A stretch of DNA of 49,365 nt from Thiobacillus sp. (lineage in GTDB: Bacteria; Pseudomonadota; Gammaproteobacteria; Burkholderiales; Thiobacillaceae), in NCBI GenBank assembly GCA_019459325.1, contig JAIBFA010000024.1, positions 1 through 49,365 on the forward strand. Direction: 5' to 3'. The position numbers were made by a program, and so were the translations under genes. The first letter of the stretch is position 1, and every line of letters begins with the position of its first letter. This document shows, piece after piece, positions 26,573 to 34,229 of the stretch. The notes beneath the pieces are model-generated. The model was not told where the DNA came from, did not search any database, and worked only from the letters and a program-made list of their open reading frames with translations.

Positions 26573-28639
26573 ATGCGGAGAGGGGCCGGTGCGCAATGCG
26601 CACCGACATCGGTGAACAAGGGGCCACACAATAGCTACTGTGGGTTGGTGCGCGCGCTGGTGCTGGGCGTCGCCGTTGCATGTCCGCACGCAGCGTGGGC
26701 AGCCCTCACCGAGGCCGATTTTCTGGACGAGATGCCGGTGGTGCTGTCGGTGTCGCGTCTGTCACAGCCCGTCAACGAGGCGCCCGCCGCCGTCACCGTC
26801 ATCGACCAGGACATGATCCGGGCATCGGGTTTCCGCGACATTCCCGATCTGCTGCGCCTGGTGCCTGGGTTCTCGGTCGCCTACACCCGCGACAACACCT
26901 GGGCGATCGGCTATCACGGCATGGCCGACGCATTCTCGCGGCGCTTCCAGGTGCTGGTCGACGGCCGCTCGATTTACAGCGCCGCCTATGGCGCGGTCAG
27001 TTGGGGCGAGCTCCCGTTGTCGGTCGATGACATCGATCGCATCGAAGTGGTGCGCGGACCCAATGCCGCGACCTACGGCGCCAACGCCTTTCTGGCCGTC
27101 ATCAACATCATCACCAAGGATCCGAGCCAGACCCTGGGAAGCTTCGCCTCCGTGCAGTACGGCGAGCAGGGCATGAGCGGCGTCACCTTGCGCCATGGCG
27201 GCGAGCAGGGCGACCTGCGCTACCGGCTGACCTTGTCGGCGCAGACCCGCGACCGCTTCGAGACGGACACGCTCGATGGAACCACGCCGGTGAAGCTGTA
27301 CGAGGAAACCCAGACCTATTTTGTGAACGGGCGCGCCGATTACAGGGTGTCGGCCACGGACGAGATCAGCACCCAGTTCGGGCTGTCCGTCGGCGACTGG
27401 CAGGCGGGGCACTCTGTCAATGCAGATGAGCCCACCGGACAGAACGTCTCTGCGCAGTATGCCCAGTTCAAGTACCGCCGCGTGAACAGCCCCGACGACG
27501 AGTGGATGGTGCAGGCGTATTTCAGCCGCAACAATTTCGAGGCACCGAATCAGGCCGAGATTTGCTTCGACACCGTCGAGGCCGAACCTGCCGTTTGTCC
27601 CGGCGGGGCACCCTCTCCTCCGCGGTATGTGGCAACGGGACAGATGCTGGAAGCCGGCATCGACTGGCTGCAAACCCGCTTCAACCTCGAATTCCAGCGC
27701 AATCAGCGCCTGGCGCCGGACTGGCGCATGGTGTGGGGCGCGGAAGTGCGCCATGAAACGGCCGAAAGCCTGCGTTATCTCAACAGTAACGAGACCTTTG
27801 ACGGCACCCTGGCCCGTGCCTACGCCAACTTCGAATGGCGTGCGCGCCCCAGCCTGCTGGTGCAGGGGGGGGCGATGCTGGAGCACCATTACTTCACCGG
27901 CACCGACCTTTCGCCGCGGCTGGCACTCAACTACACCTTGGCCGACGGCCATACGTTGCGGCTCAACCTGTCCGAGGCGTACCGCTCGCCTACGTTTTTC
28001 GAGCAGAAGGGCAACCTGACTTATTACACGACTGCAGGCATGGAAGTCGTTCAGCTGTTTGCGCCTTCGAATCCGCTCCGGCCCGAGCGCATCCTGTCGC
28101 GCGAAATCGGCTACGTGGGCCAGTATCCGGTGCTTCGCCTGCAACTCGACGCCAAGCTGTTTCACGACACCATCTACGACTACATCAACAGTGACGGCGA
28201 ACCCGCGCGGTTCGATAACCGAGACGACTTCACGGTACGCGGCGGCGATCTGCAGCTGAACTGGCAACCCGTGCCCGAGCTGCGGCTGTCGGCGCAGTAC
28301 GCGCGCGCCTTCATCGAGGCCGATGCCAGCATCGACAAGGACCTGACCCGCTCCGCGCCGCGCAACAATTTCAGCCTGCTGGCGCGCTACGACCTCGGGC
28401 GGGGTTGGGAGGCCAGCGGCGGCGTGTACCGTTCGAGTCGCATGAAATGGCTGTCCGAGGGCGACATCACCCAGGCCTACACGCGCTGGGACGTCCGTTT
28501 GGCACGCCGCTGGAAATGGCAGGGCCGCGAGGTGGAAGCCGCCGTGACGGGGCAGAACCTGGGCGAGGATTACGAAGAATTCCGTGACACCAATATTTTC
28601 AAGCGTCGCGTCTACGGCAGCCTCAGCCTTGCCTGGTGA
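26573..28639 (+). CDS. TonB-dependent outer-membrane receptor, copy 1
   Basis: 688 residues if the ATG at 26573 is used. The hydrophobic signal peptide (RALVLGVAVACPHAAWA) lies near residues 27-43, so GTG 26648 giving a normal-length signal peptide is an alternative. A TonB-box-like DEMPVVLSV is followed by the plug domain (APAAVTVIDQDMIRASG, LVPGF, VLVDGRSIY, RIEVVRGPNAATYGANAF, VINIITK) and a 22-strand barrel ending in W. A Cys pair in a predicted extracellular loop (EICFDTVEAEPAVC, bases about 27561-27600) is absent from copy 2. An eight-G tract lies at 27865-27872. The ligand is unknown; no Fur box, riboswitch or transport partners are seen nearby. Confidence 0.88.
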   Translation: MRRGAGAQCAPTSVNKGPHNSYCGLVRALVLGVAVACPHAAWAALTEADFLDEMPVVLSVSRLSQPVNEAPAAVTVIDQDMIRASGFRDIPDLLRLVPGFSVAYTRDNTWAIGYHGMADAFSRRFQVLVDGRSIYSAAYGAVSWGELPLSVDDIDRIEVVRGPNAATYGANAFLAVINIITKDPSQTLGSFASVQYGEQGMSGVTLRHGGEQGDLRYRLTLSAQTRDRFETDTLDGTTPVKLYEETQTYFVNGRADYRVSATDEISTQFGLSVGDWQAGHSVNADEPTGQNVSAQYAQFKYRRVNSPDDEWMVQAYFSRNNFEAPNQAEICFDTVEAEPAVCPGGAPSPPRYVATGQMLEAGIDWLQTRFNLEFQRNQRLAPDWRMVWGAEVRHETAESLRYLNSNETFDGTLARAYANFEWRARPSLLVQGGAMLEHHYFTGTDLSPRLALNYTLADGHTLRLNLSEAYRSPTFFEQKGNLTYYTTAGMEVVQLFAPSNPLRPERILSREIGYVGQYPVLRLQLDAKLFHDTIYDYINSDGEPARFDNRDDFTVRGGDLQLNWQPVPELRLSAQYARAFIEADASIDKDLTRSAPRNNFSLLARYDLGRGWEASGGVYRSSRMKWLSEGDITQAYTRWDVRLARRWKWQGREVEAAVTGQNLGEDYEEFRDTNIFKRRVYGSLSLAW
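26574..26590 (+). repeat. Leader element shared by both TonB receptor genes, copy A
   Basis: TGCGGAGAGGGGCCGGT, 16 of 17 identical to 28771-28787 ahead of the second receptor. It is followed by a perfect hairpin GGTGCGC-AAT-GCGCACC at 26588-26604. Either conserved regulatory DNA or a relic of the duplication. Confidence 0.55.
27865..27872 (+). repeat. Eight-G homopolymer in the TonB receptor gene
   Basis: CAGGGGGGGGCG: eight consecutive G in the coding strand, frame intact here (Gln-Gly-Gly-Ala). The same position in the neighbouring paralog reads CAGGGCGGCGCC, without a run, although the protein is the same. Confidence 0.95.
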
Positions 28640-28672
28640 CGGACCGACTGCAGGGGCGGGGCGCCTCATCTG

Positions 28673-28712
28673 CCTGGCCTGTTCCTGGCTTGAGCAGGGT
28701 GAGCAGGCCAGG
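28673..28712. repeat. Inverted repeat between the two TonB receptor genes
   Basis: CCTGGCCTG (28673-28681) and CAGGCCAGG (28704-28712) are perfect 9-bp arms separated by 22 bases. No T-run follows, so it is not a clear terminator of copy 1. It lies in a 167-bp gap that also holds the shared 17-base element (28771-28787). Confidence 0.6.
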
Positions 28713-28770
28713 GCCCGGGACTCAAGTCGCAGTCCGGTTTGCCGTAATCCAATGAGACCCAATCAACCCG

Positions 28771-28787
28771 TGCGGAGAGTGGCCGGT
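28771..28787 (+). repeat. Leader element shared by both TonB receptor genes, copy B
   Basis: TGCGGAGAGTGGCCGGT, differing at one base from 26574-26590. Reading from the GTG at 28770 gives a short open frame ending at TGA 28797-28799, so it is not in frame with the receptor downstream. Confidence 0.55.
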
Positions 28788-28806
28788 ACAGCCGCATGAA
28801 GTCATT

Positions 28807-30831
28807 TTGAGCCGCAACCCACCCAAAACATTCCGCGTGCTGCGGATGGCGTTCGTGCTGGCCGGCCTGCTTGCATTGCCTGCGCGTGCCGTGGACACAG
28901 TCACCGAATCGGATTTTCTCGACGACCTACCCGTGGTGCTGTCGGTATCGCGCCTGTCGCAGCCAGTCAGCGAAGCGCCTGCCGCCGTCACCGTCATCGA
29001 CCGGGAGATGATCCGCGCGTCGGGCTTTCGCGATATTCCCGAACTGCTGCGTCTGGTGCCCGGGTTCTCGGTCGCCTATACCGGCGACAACACCTGGACG
29101 GCTGGCTACCATGGCTTGGCCGACGCCTATTCGCGTCGCTTTCAGGTGCTGGTGGACGGGCGCTCGATTTACAGCCCGCATTACGGCACGGTCTACTGGA
29201 CCGAGCTTCCCCTGTCGATCGACGACATCGAACGCATCGAGGTGGTGCGCGGCCCCAATGCCGCGATTCATGGCGCGAATGCCTTTGTCGCGGTCATCAA
29301 CATCATCACCAAGACGGCAGCCCAGGTGCCGGGCGAATTCGTCTCGCTGCAGGCCGGGGAGCAGGACATGCGTGGGTTGACCGTGCGCCACGGCGGCGGC
29401 GACGCAACCCTGCGCTACCGCCTGACCGCCTCCGCGCAGCAACGGAACCGCTTCGAGCGTGATGTGACGAACAAATCGGCCGTCAGTGGCGATAACGGCC
29501 GTTATATGGAGTCCACCCAAACCTATTTCGTCAACGGGCGCGCGGACTGGCAGCTTTCGGCTGATTCGGACGTGATGGTGCAGTTCGGTCTGTCGCGGGG
29601 TGACTGGGGGGCGGGCAGCCGCACCGCCAGCGCGCGCTCTTTTCTCGAACCGCTCGAGCAGGACGCGCGCGCGCTGTACCTGCAGCTGGCCTTCCACAAG
29701 GTGGAGTCGGAGCGCCGCGAATGGCGGGTGCAGGCCTACCATACGCAGAATCGTTTCGATGCCGACGCGCTGGCCAATCTGGGCGGAAATGTGGCGGTGG
29801 ACCAGTATCTGGCGCAGACGCGCAGCAATATCGAACTGCAGGTGAACGAGCAGTGGGCGACCAATCTGCGCGCGGTCTGGGGCGGCGAAGTGCGGCAGGA
29901 AACGGTCAAAAGCCCGCAGAGCTACAACTCCGGCAAGACCCTGCGCGGCGAACTTGCGCGCGCCTTCGGCAATCTCGAGTGGCGCGCCCACGAACGCATT
30001 CTGCTGCAGGGCGGCGCCATGCTGGAGCATCACTACTTCACCGGTAACGATATATCGCCGCGCGCCGCGGCTAACTTCACGCTCGCACCGGGACACGTCG
30101 TCCGCCTGGGCATATCGCGCGCCTACCGTTCCCCAACTTTCTTCGAGGAAGAGGGTAATCAGGTTTTGGTGCGGGAAACGGGTGTGCTGGCCGACGTATA
30201 CACGGTGCCGTCCGATGGGCTTGCGCCCGAACGCATCCTGTCGCGCGAGATCGGCTATGTGGGCTACTGGCGGCCGGCCAGGCTCGAACTCGACGTGCGT
30301 TTTTTCCAGGACAAGATCGACGATTTCATCGGCCAGCAAAAAGCCGATTACGTTACCGATCCCGGCTCCATCATCAGCGGCAATGAGTTCAAGTACGAAA
30401 ATCTCGGCAGCGTCAGGTCGCACGGCGGCGAATTCCAGCTGCGCTGGCGGCCGATTGAGGCACTTGACGTGAGCGCGCACTATGCGCGGGTATTCCTGCG
30501 CGCCGACACCGCCCGCGAAAACTACAACGTGGACATCCCCCGCTCGGCACCGCGCAACAGCTGGGGGCTGCTTGCCAGCTATCGCTTGGGCGGCGGCTGG
30601 GAAACGAGCCTGGGGGTGTGGCGTACCGACGCGGTGACCTGGCTGACCGAAGGCGACCTCACCCAAGCCTACACCCGGCTCGATGCCCGCCTGGCGCGCC
30701 GCTGGAAATGGCAGGGGCGCGACGTGGAGGGCGCCGTGGTGGGGCAGAATCTGGGCAAGGATTACCAGGAGTTCCGTGACACCAATGTGTTCAGCCGCCG
30801 CGTCTACGGCAGTTTGGCCTTGGCCTGGTAG
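28807..30831 (+). CDS. TonB-dependent outer-membrane receptor, copy 2
   Basis: 674 residues from a TTG at 28807; GTG 28837 and ATG 28846 are alternatives that still leave a signal peptide (MAFVLAGLLALPARA). The plug domain is nearly the same as copy 1 (LPVVLSVSRLSQPV, TVIDREMIRASGFRDIP, LVPGF, VLVDGRSIYS, RIEVVRGPNAAIHGANAF), and the barrel ends in SLALAW. The proteins diverge mostly in predicted extracellular loops, as expected for different ligand specificity after duplication. The TTG overlaps the stop of a four-codon frame, ATG 28796 to TGA 28810, which could couple translation. No TonB/ExbBD or ABC genes lie nearby. Confidence 0.87.
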   Translation: MSRNPPKTFRVLRMAFVLAGLLALPARAVDTVTESDFLDDLPVVLSVSRLSQPVSEAPAAVTVIDREMIRASGFRDIPELLRLVPGFSVAYTGDNTWTAGYHGLADAYSRRFQVLVDGRSIYSPHYGTVYWTELPLSIDDIERIEVVRGPNAAIHGANAFVAVINIITKTAAQVPGEFVSLQAGEQDMRGLTVRHGGGDATLRYRLTASAQQRNRFERDVTNKSAVSGDNGRYMESTQTYFVNGRADWQLSADSDVMVQFGLSRGDWGAGSRTASARSFLEPLEQDARALYLQLAFHKVESERREWRVQAYHTQNRFDADALANLGGNVAVDQYLAQTRSNIELQVNEQWATNLRAVWGGEVRQETVKSPQSYNSGKTLRGELARAFGNLEWRAHERILLQGGAMLEHHYFTGNDISPRAAANFTLAPGHVVRLGISRAYRSPTFFEEEGNQVLVRETGVLADVYTVPSDGLAPERILSREIGYVGYWRPARLELDVRFFQDKIDDFIGQQKADYVTDPGSIISGNEFKYENLGSVRSHGGEFQLRWRPIEALDVSAHYARVFLRADTARENYNVDIPRSAPRNSWGLLASYRLGGGWETSLGVWRTDAVTWLTEGDLTQAYTRLDARLARRWKWQGRDVEGAVVGQNLGKDYQEFRDTNVFSRRVYGSLALAW

Positions 30832-30884
30832 CGGCCGGCCCCTTGAAACCCGGCGAGTTGTAGCCAGATTCAGTATCCATACCC

Positions 30885-30945
30885 GCTGTTTGGCACTTGT
30901 GTCCGTCCTTTGGGTACTTGTGCCCGCCGTTTGGGTATAATTCCG
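30885..30945 (+). repeat. Three imperfect direct repeats, 21-bp period, upstream of fmdB
   Basis: Units start at 30885, 30906 and 30927. Units 1 and 2 share TTTGG, an ACTTGTG core and CCG; unit 3 keeps CGTTTGGGTA and ends TTCCG, with its core replaced by TATAAT (30936-30941), the likely -10 box. The spacing equals two helical turns. Confidence 0.6.
30936..30941 (+). promoter_or_regulatory. Candidate -10 box of the fmdB-DUF502-aspS genes
   Basis: Perfect TATAAT inside the third 21-bp repeat, 32 bases before the fmdB start. No recognisable -35 at 16-18 bp, so activator help through the repeats is possible. Confidence 0.45.
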
Positions 30946-30972
30946 CAACTTCTTGATTTATCGGAGCGAATT

Positions 30973-31230
30973 ATGCCGATTTATGCCTACAAATGTGTCT
31001 CCTGCGGCTTTGCCCAGGACGAAATGCAGAAAGTGTCCGATGCGACGCTGACCGTGTGCCCCTCGTGCGGCAAGGCCGATTACGCCAAGCAGGTCACGGC
31101 GCCCGGTTTTGCGCTCAAGGGAACCGGCTGGTACGCCACCGATTTCAAGGGCGGCGGCAAGCCTGCTGAAGCCAAGCCTGAGGCGCCTTCGCACGCCTGC
31201 GGCACGGGCGCGTGCCCGGCGTGTAACTGA
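30973..31230 (+). CDS. FmdB-type zinc-ribbon protein
   Basis: 85 residues. MPIYAYKC begins a zinc ribbon with C8-X2-C11 and C29-X2-C32, the FmdB/CxxC_CxxC_SSSS pattern. A Lys/Pro/Ala-rich linker leads to a C-terminal tail with H73 and three more cysteines (HACGTGACPAC). The family's role is unclear; the first member was named from a putative formamidase-operon regulator in Methylophilus. The fmdB-DUF502-aspS order recurs in proteobacteria, which hints at a link to translation or membrane biology. SD GGAG 7 bases before the ATG. Confidence 0.88.
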   Translation: MPIYAYKCVSCGFAQDEMQKVSDATLTVCPSCGKADYAKQVTAPGFALKGTGWYATDFKGGGKPAEAKPEAPSHACGTGACPACN

Positions 31231-31248
31231 AGCGGTGGGTTTGACCGG

Positions 31249-31285
31249 GAAGCGGGCGGTGCAAGCCGTCCGCTTCTTCGTTTTT
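31249..31285 (+). terminator. Hairpin with T-rich tail between fmdB and the DUF502 gene
   Basis: GAAGCGGGCGG (31249-31259), loop TGCAAG, CCGTCCGCTTC (31266-31276): an 11-bp stem with one G-T pair, then TTCGTTTTT. It lies 18 bp after fmdB and 33 bp before the next start, so it is a terminator or attenuator inside the fmdB-aspS unit. Confidence 0.65.
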
Positions 31286-31317
31286 GACAGAACTGCGTCG
31301 CTTCCAAACGATTTGCC

Positions 31318-31917
31318 ATGAAACGCTATTTCATCACCGGACTGCTGATCTGGGTGCCGCTGGGGATCACCCTGTGGGTGCTCGACCTGTTGATCGGCAC
31401 CATGGACCAGAGCCTCACGGTGCTGCCTGCCGAATGGCAGCCTGAGGCCTTTATTGGCATGCGCATTCCCGGTCTGGGCGTCATCCTGACCCTGCTGGTG
31501 ATCGTGCTGACCGGCGTGTTCGGGGCCAATTTCTTCGGCCAGAAGATCATCGATTTCTGGGAGCGGCAATTGATCCGCATCCCGGTCGTGAAAACCATTT
31601 ACGGCAGCGTCAAGCAGGTATCCGACACCCTGCTGTCGGGCAACGGCCACGCGTTCCGCAAGGTGCTGCTGGTGCGCTATCCGCATCCGCAGGCGTGGGC
31701 GCTGGCCTTTCAGACCAATGTGCCGGACGAAGTGATGCGTCTGCTGCCGGACGAGCACGTGGCGGTGTTCATCCCCACCACGCCGAGTCCGGTCAACGGG
31801 TTTTATTTTTATGTGAAAAAGAGCGAGGTCATCGAGCTGAATATGTCGGTCGACCGCGCGTTGAAAAACATTGTCTCGATGGGCGTCGTTTCGGGTGAAA
31901 TGCGCTCCGGCATTTAA
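31318..31917 (+). CDS. DUF502 family inner-membrane protein
   Basis: 199 residues. Two transmembrane helices near the N-terminus (about residues 5-25 and 52-75) bracket a short periplasmic loop; the rest is cytoplasmic, with the family-typical [19 protein letters not shown], a [11 protein letters not shown] segment and VVSGEM at the end. The molecular function is unknown in bacteria; plant COV1 proteins are related. It lies between fmdB and aspS, with a 28-bp gap to aspS. Confidence 0.88.
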   Translation: MKRYFITGLLIWVPLGITLWVLDLLIGTMDQSLTVLPAEWQPEAFIGMRIPGLGVILTLLVIVLTGVFGANFFGQKIIDFWERQLIRIPVVKTIYGSVKQVSDTLLSGNGHAFRKVLLVRYPHPQAWALAFQTNVPDEVMRLLPDEHVAVFIPTTPSPVNGFYFYVKKSEVIELNMSVDRALKNIVSMGVVSGEMRSGI

Positions 31918-31945
31918 TAAGCCAAATAGTCAGTTAGGAAACCAC

Positions 31946-33739
31946 ATGCGAACTCATTACTGCGGCGCCGTCACCGCCGCCGACATCGGCAACACCGTCA
32001 CCCTGTGCGGCTGGGCGCACCGGCGGCGCGACCACGGCGGCGTCATCTTCATCGACCTGCGCGACCGTGAGGGCATGATGCAGGTGGTGATCGATCCCGA
32101 CACCCCGGAGGCCTTCAAGCTGGCCGAGGATGTGCGCTCCGAGTTCGTGCTGAAGATCGAGGGCCTGGTTCGGCCGCGCCCCGCCGGCACCGAAAACCCC
32201 AACATGGCGACCGGCATGGTCGAGCTGCTGACCAAAAAACTGGAAGTGCTGAACCCCTCGCTGACGCCGCCGTTCCAGATCGACGACGACACCATCAACG
32301 AGAACATCCGCCTGCAGTACCGCTACCTCGACCTGCGCCGCGAGCCGATGCAGAAGAACCTGCGCCTTCGTTACAGGGTGTCCAAGCTGATGCGCGACTA
32401 CCTCGACACGCACGGCTTCATGGAAGTCGAAACGCCGATGCTGACGCGGTCCACCCCCGAAGGCGCGCGCGACTACCTGGTGCCGAGCCGCGTCCACGAC
32501 GGCATGTTCTATGCGCTGCCGCAAAGTCCGCAGCTGTTCAAGCAGCTCTTGATGGTGTCCGGCGTCGACCGCTACTTCCAGATCACCAAGTGCTTCCGCG
32601 ACGAGGACCTGCGCGCCGATCGTCAGCCCGAATTCACCCAGGTGGATTTGGAAACCTCGTTCATGGGCGAGGAGGCCATCATGAATCTCGTCGAGGGCAT
32701 GATCCGCGACATGATGCAGAAAGCGCAGGGCATCGACCTGCCCGCCGCCTTCCAGCGCATGAGCTATGCCGAAGCGATGAGCAAATACGGCTCCGACAAG
32801 CCCGACATGCGGGTAACGCTGGAAATCGTCGACGTCGGCGACGTGATGAAGGACGTCGCATTCAAGGTCTTCTCGGGCCCGGCCAACGATCCCAAGGGCC
32901 GCGTCGCCGCCCTGCGCATCCCCGGCGGTGCCAGCTTGAGCCGCGGCGAAATCGACGGCTACACCGAATTTGTCAAGATCTACGGCGCCAAGGGCCTGGC
33001 CTACATCAAGGTCAACGACATCACGCAGCTCAACGAATCCGGCCTGCAGTCGCCCATCGTCAAGAACCTCTCCGAAGCCTCACTCGCCGCAGTGATCGAA
33101 CGCACCGGCGCTGCGAACGGCGACCTCATTTTCTTCGGCGCCGACCGCGCCAAGGTGGTCAACGACGCGCTCGGCGCGCTGCGTCTCAAGATCGGCCATG
33201 AGAAGGACCATGTCGACGGTCGCGCCTGGGCGCCGCTGTGGGTGGTCGATTTCCCCATGTTCGAATACAACGAGGACGAGAATCGCTGGGATGCGCTGCA
33301 CCATCCCTTCACCGCGCCCAAGGACGGCCACGAAGACTGGCTCGCCACCGATCCGGGCAAGTGCCTGTCCAAGGCCTACGATATGGTGCTGAACGGCTGG
33401 GAAGTCGGCGGCGGTTCGGTGCGTATCCACCAGCAGGACGTGCAGGAGAAGGTGTTCACCGCGCTCAACATCGGCGAGGAAGAGCGCCGCGAGAAATTCG
33501 GCTTCCTGCTCGACGCCCTGCAATACGGTGCCCCGCCGCACGGCGGCCTGGCGTTCGGGCTGGACAGATTGGTGACGCTGATGACCGGCGCCGAATCGAT
33601 CCGCGACGTCATCGCCTTCCCCAAGACCCAGCGCGCCTCCTGCCTGATGACCAACGCGCCCAACGTGGTCGACGACAAACAGCTGCGCGAGTTGCATATC
33701 CGTCTGCGCAATGCGCCGGCGGCGGACAAGGCGGCTTAA
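31946..33739 (+). CDS. aspS: Aspartyl-tRNA synthetase (bacterial type, probably non-discriminating)
   Basis: 597 residues. N-terminal OB-fold anticodon domain ([20 protein letters not shown]), class II catalytic core with motif 2 ([16 protein letters not shown]), a bacterial GAD insertion and motif 3 (GLAFGLDRL). H30 in RRDHGG matches the histidine found in enzymes that also charge tRNA-Asn, where discriminating enzymes such as E. coli's have leucine; this suggests Asp-tRNA-Asn is made and converted by GatCAB. A longer reading from 31871 overlaps the DUF502 gene and is rejected; TAGGA lies 9 bases before the ATG. Confidence 0.96.
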   Translation: MRTHYCGAVTAADIGNTVTLCGWAHRRRDHGGVIFIDLRDREGMMQVVIDPDTPEAFKLAEDVRSEFVLKIEGLVRPRPAGTENPNMATGMVELLTKKLEVLNPSLTPPFQIDDDTINENIRLQYRYLDLRREPMQKNLRLRYRVSKLMRDYLDTHGFMEVETPMLTRSTPEGARDYLVPSRVHDGMFYALPQSPQLFKQLLMVSGVDRYFQITKCFRDEDLRADRQPEFTQVDLETSFMGEEAIMNLVEGMIRDMMQKAQGIDLPAAFQRMSYAEAMSKYGSDKPDMRVTLEIVDVGDVMKDVAFKVFSGPANDPKGRVAALRIPGGASLSRGEIDGYTEFVKIYGAKGLAYIKVNDITQLNESGLQSPIVKNLSEASLAAVIERTGAANGDLIFFGADRAKVVNDALGALRLKIGHEKDHVDGRAWAPLWVVDFPMFEYNEDENRWDALHHPFTAPKDGHEDWLATDPGKCLSKAYDMVLNGWEVGGGSVRIHQQDVQEKVFTALNIGEEERREKFGFLLDALQYGAPPHGGLAFGLDRLVTLMTGAESIRDVIAFPKTQRASCLMTNAPNVVDDKQLRELHIRLRNAPAADKAA

Positions 33740-33799
33740 GTAGACTTTTTTTCGGCATATAAGGACGCGAAGGAACACGAAGAAAACCTCGACAGCATC

Positions 33800-33876
33800 G
33801 TCACGGCGAGCGGAGCGAAGCCATCCAGTCCCCGCCCAGCTGAATTTCTGGATTGTTTCGCTCCGCTCGCCATGAC
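33800..33876. repeat. REP-like imperfect palindrome
   Basis: Arms of 29 bases at 33800-33828 and 33848-33876 are reverse complements with three mismatches, sharing GGCGAGCGGAGCGAA / TTCGCTCCGCTCGCC, with a 19-base centre. This composition is typical of short dispersed intergenic repeats in betaproteobacteria. As RNA it would form a long hairpin after aspS. Confidence 0.8.
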
Positions 33877-33900
33877 AAAGCTGTTAAGACTTAGTTTGTG

Positions 33901-33917
33901 TCCTTGCTGGACAAGGA
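33901..33917 (+). promoter_or_regulatory. Hairpin covering the ribosome binding site of the DUF2322-like gene
   Basis: TCCTTG (33901-33906), loop CTGGA, CAAGGA (33912-33917). The 3' arm contains the SD AAGGA, 6 bases before ATG 33924, so the closed form would block initiation. Confidence 0.45.
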
Positions 33918-33923
33918 ATTGCA

Positions 33924-34229
33924 ATGAAATTTGCCGACACCCTGAAAACCCTGCCCGAAGCCGCCGGTGAAAAGCTGGTGCTGACCGACGCGGCCGGCGC
34001 CGAAGTGGCGACCATCGCCAACGCGCCCGGCACCGCCGGCTCGTTCCGGGTGTATGCGCATCTCGCCAGGCAATACGGCGCGATCAATGCCGAGGCGGCG
34101 GCCGAGGGGCTGGCGATATTCGCCGAGCATACCGAGGACGCCAGCACACACCCCGGCAAGCATCCGAACATCGACCGCCTGATAGCCATCCTGACGACGG
34201 GCACCCCACTCGGCGCCCGCATCATTTGA
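33924..34229 (+). CDS. DUF2322-like conserved hypothetical protein
   Basis: 101 residues, soluble, no signal peptide. It resembles DUF2322, a family of about 100 residues, in its start (KFADTLKTLPE), the central VATIANAPGTAGSF and VYAHLARQYGAIN, and the C-terminal HTEDASTHPGKHPNIDRL. This is from memory of the family pattern. Function unknown. Its TGA overlaps the TTG start of nudB by three bases, so the two proteins are made together. SD AAGGA upstream. Confidence 0.7.
   Translation: MKFADTLKTLPEAAGEKLVLTDAAGAEVATIANAPGTAGSFRVYAHLARQYGAINAEAAAEGLAIFAEHTEDASTHPGKHPNIDRLIAILTTGTPLGARII

Noticed and set aside
26526..26660. Possible cobalamin or other riboswitch before the first TonB receptor
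   Set aside because: I looked for B12-box-like sequences and other common aptamer landmarks and found none; only a hairpin and a short shared element are present.
26762..28762. Long open frame of 666 codons on the minus strand opposite TonB receptor 1
   Set aside because: It mirrors the receptor gene; its product is His/Arg/Gly/Ala-rich without domains, as expected of the antisense of a GC-rich gene. The same applies to 28927-30948 opposite receptor 2.
28770..28810. Frameshift in the start region of the second TonB receptor
   Set aside because: The leader frame from GTG 28770 stops at 28799, but the receptor has its own signal peptide further on, so the gene does not need that frame and is not clearly broken.
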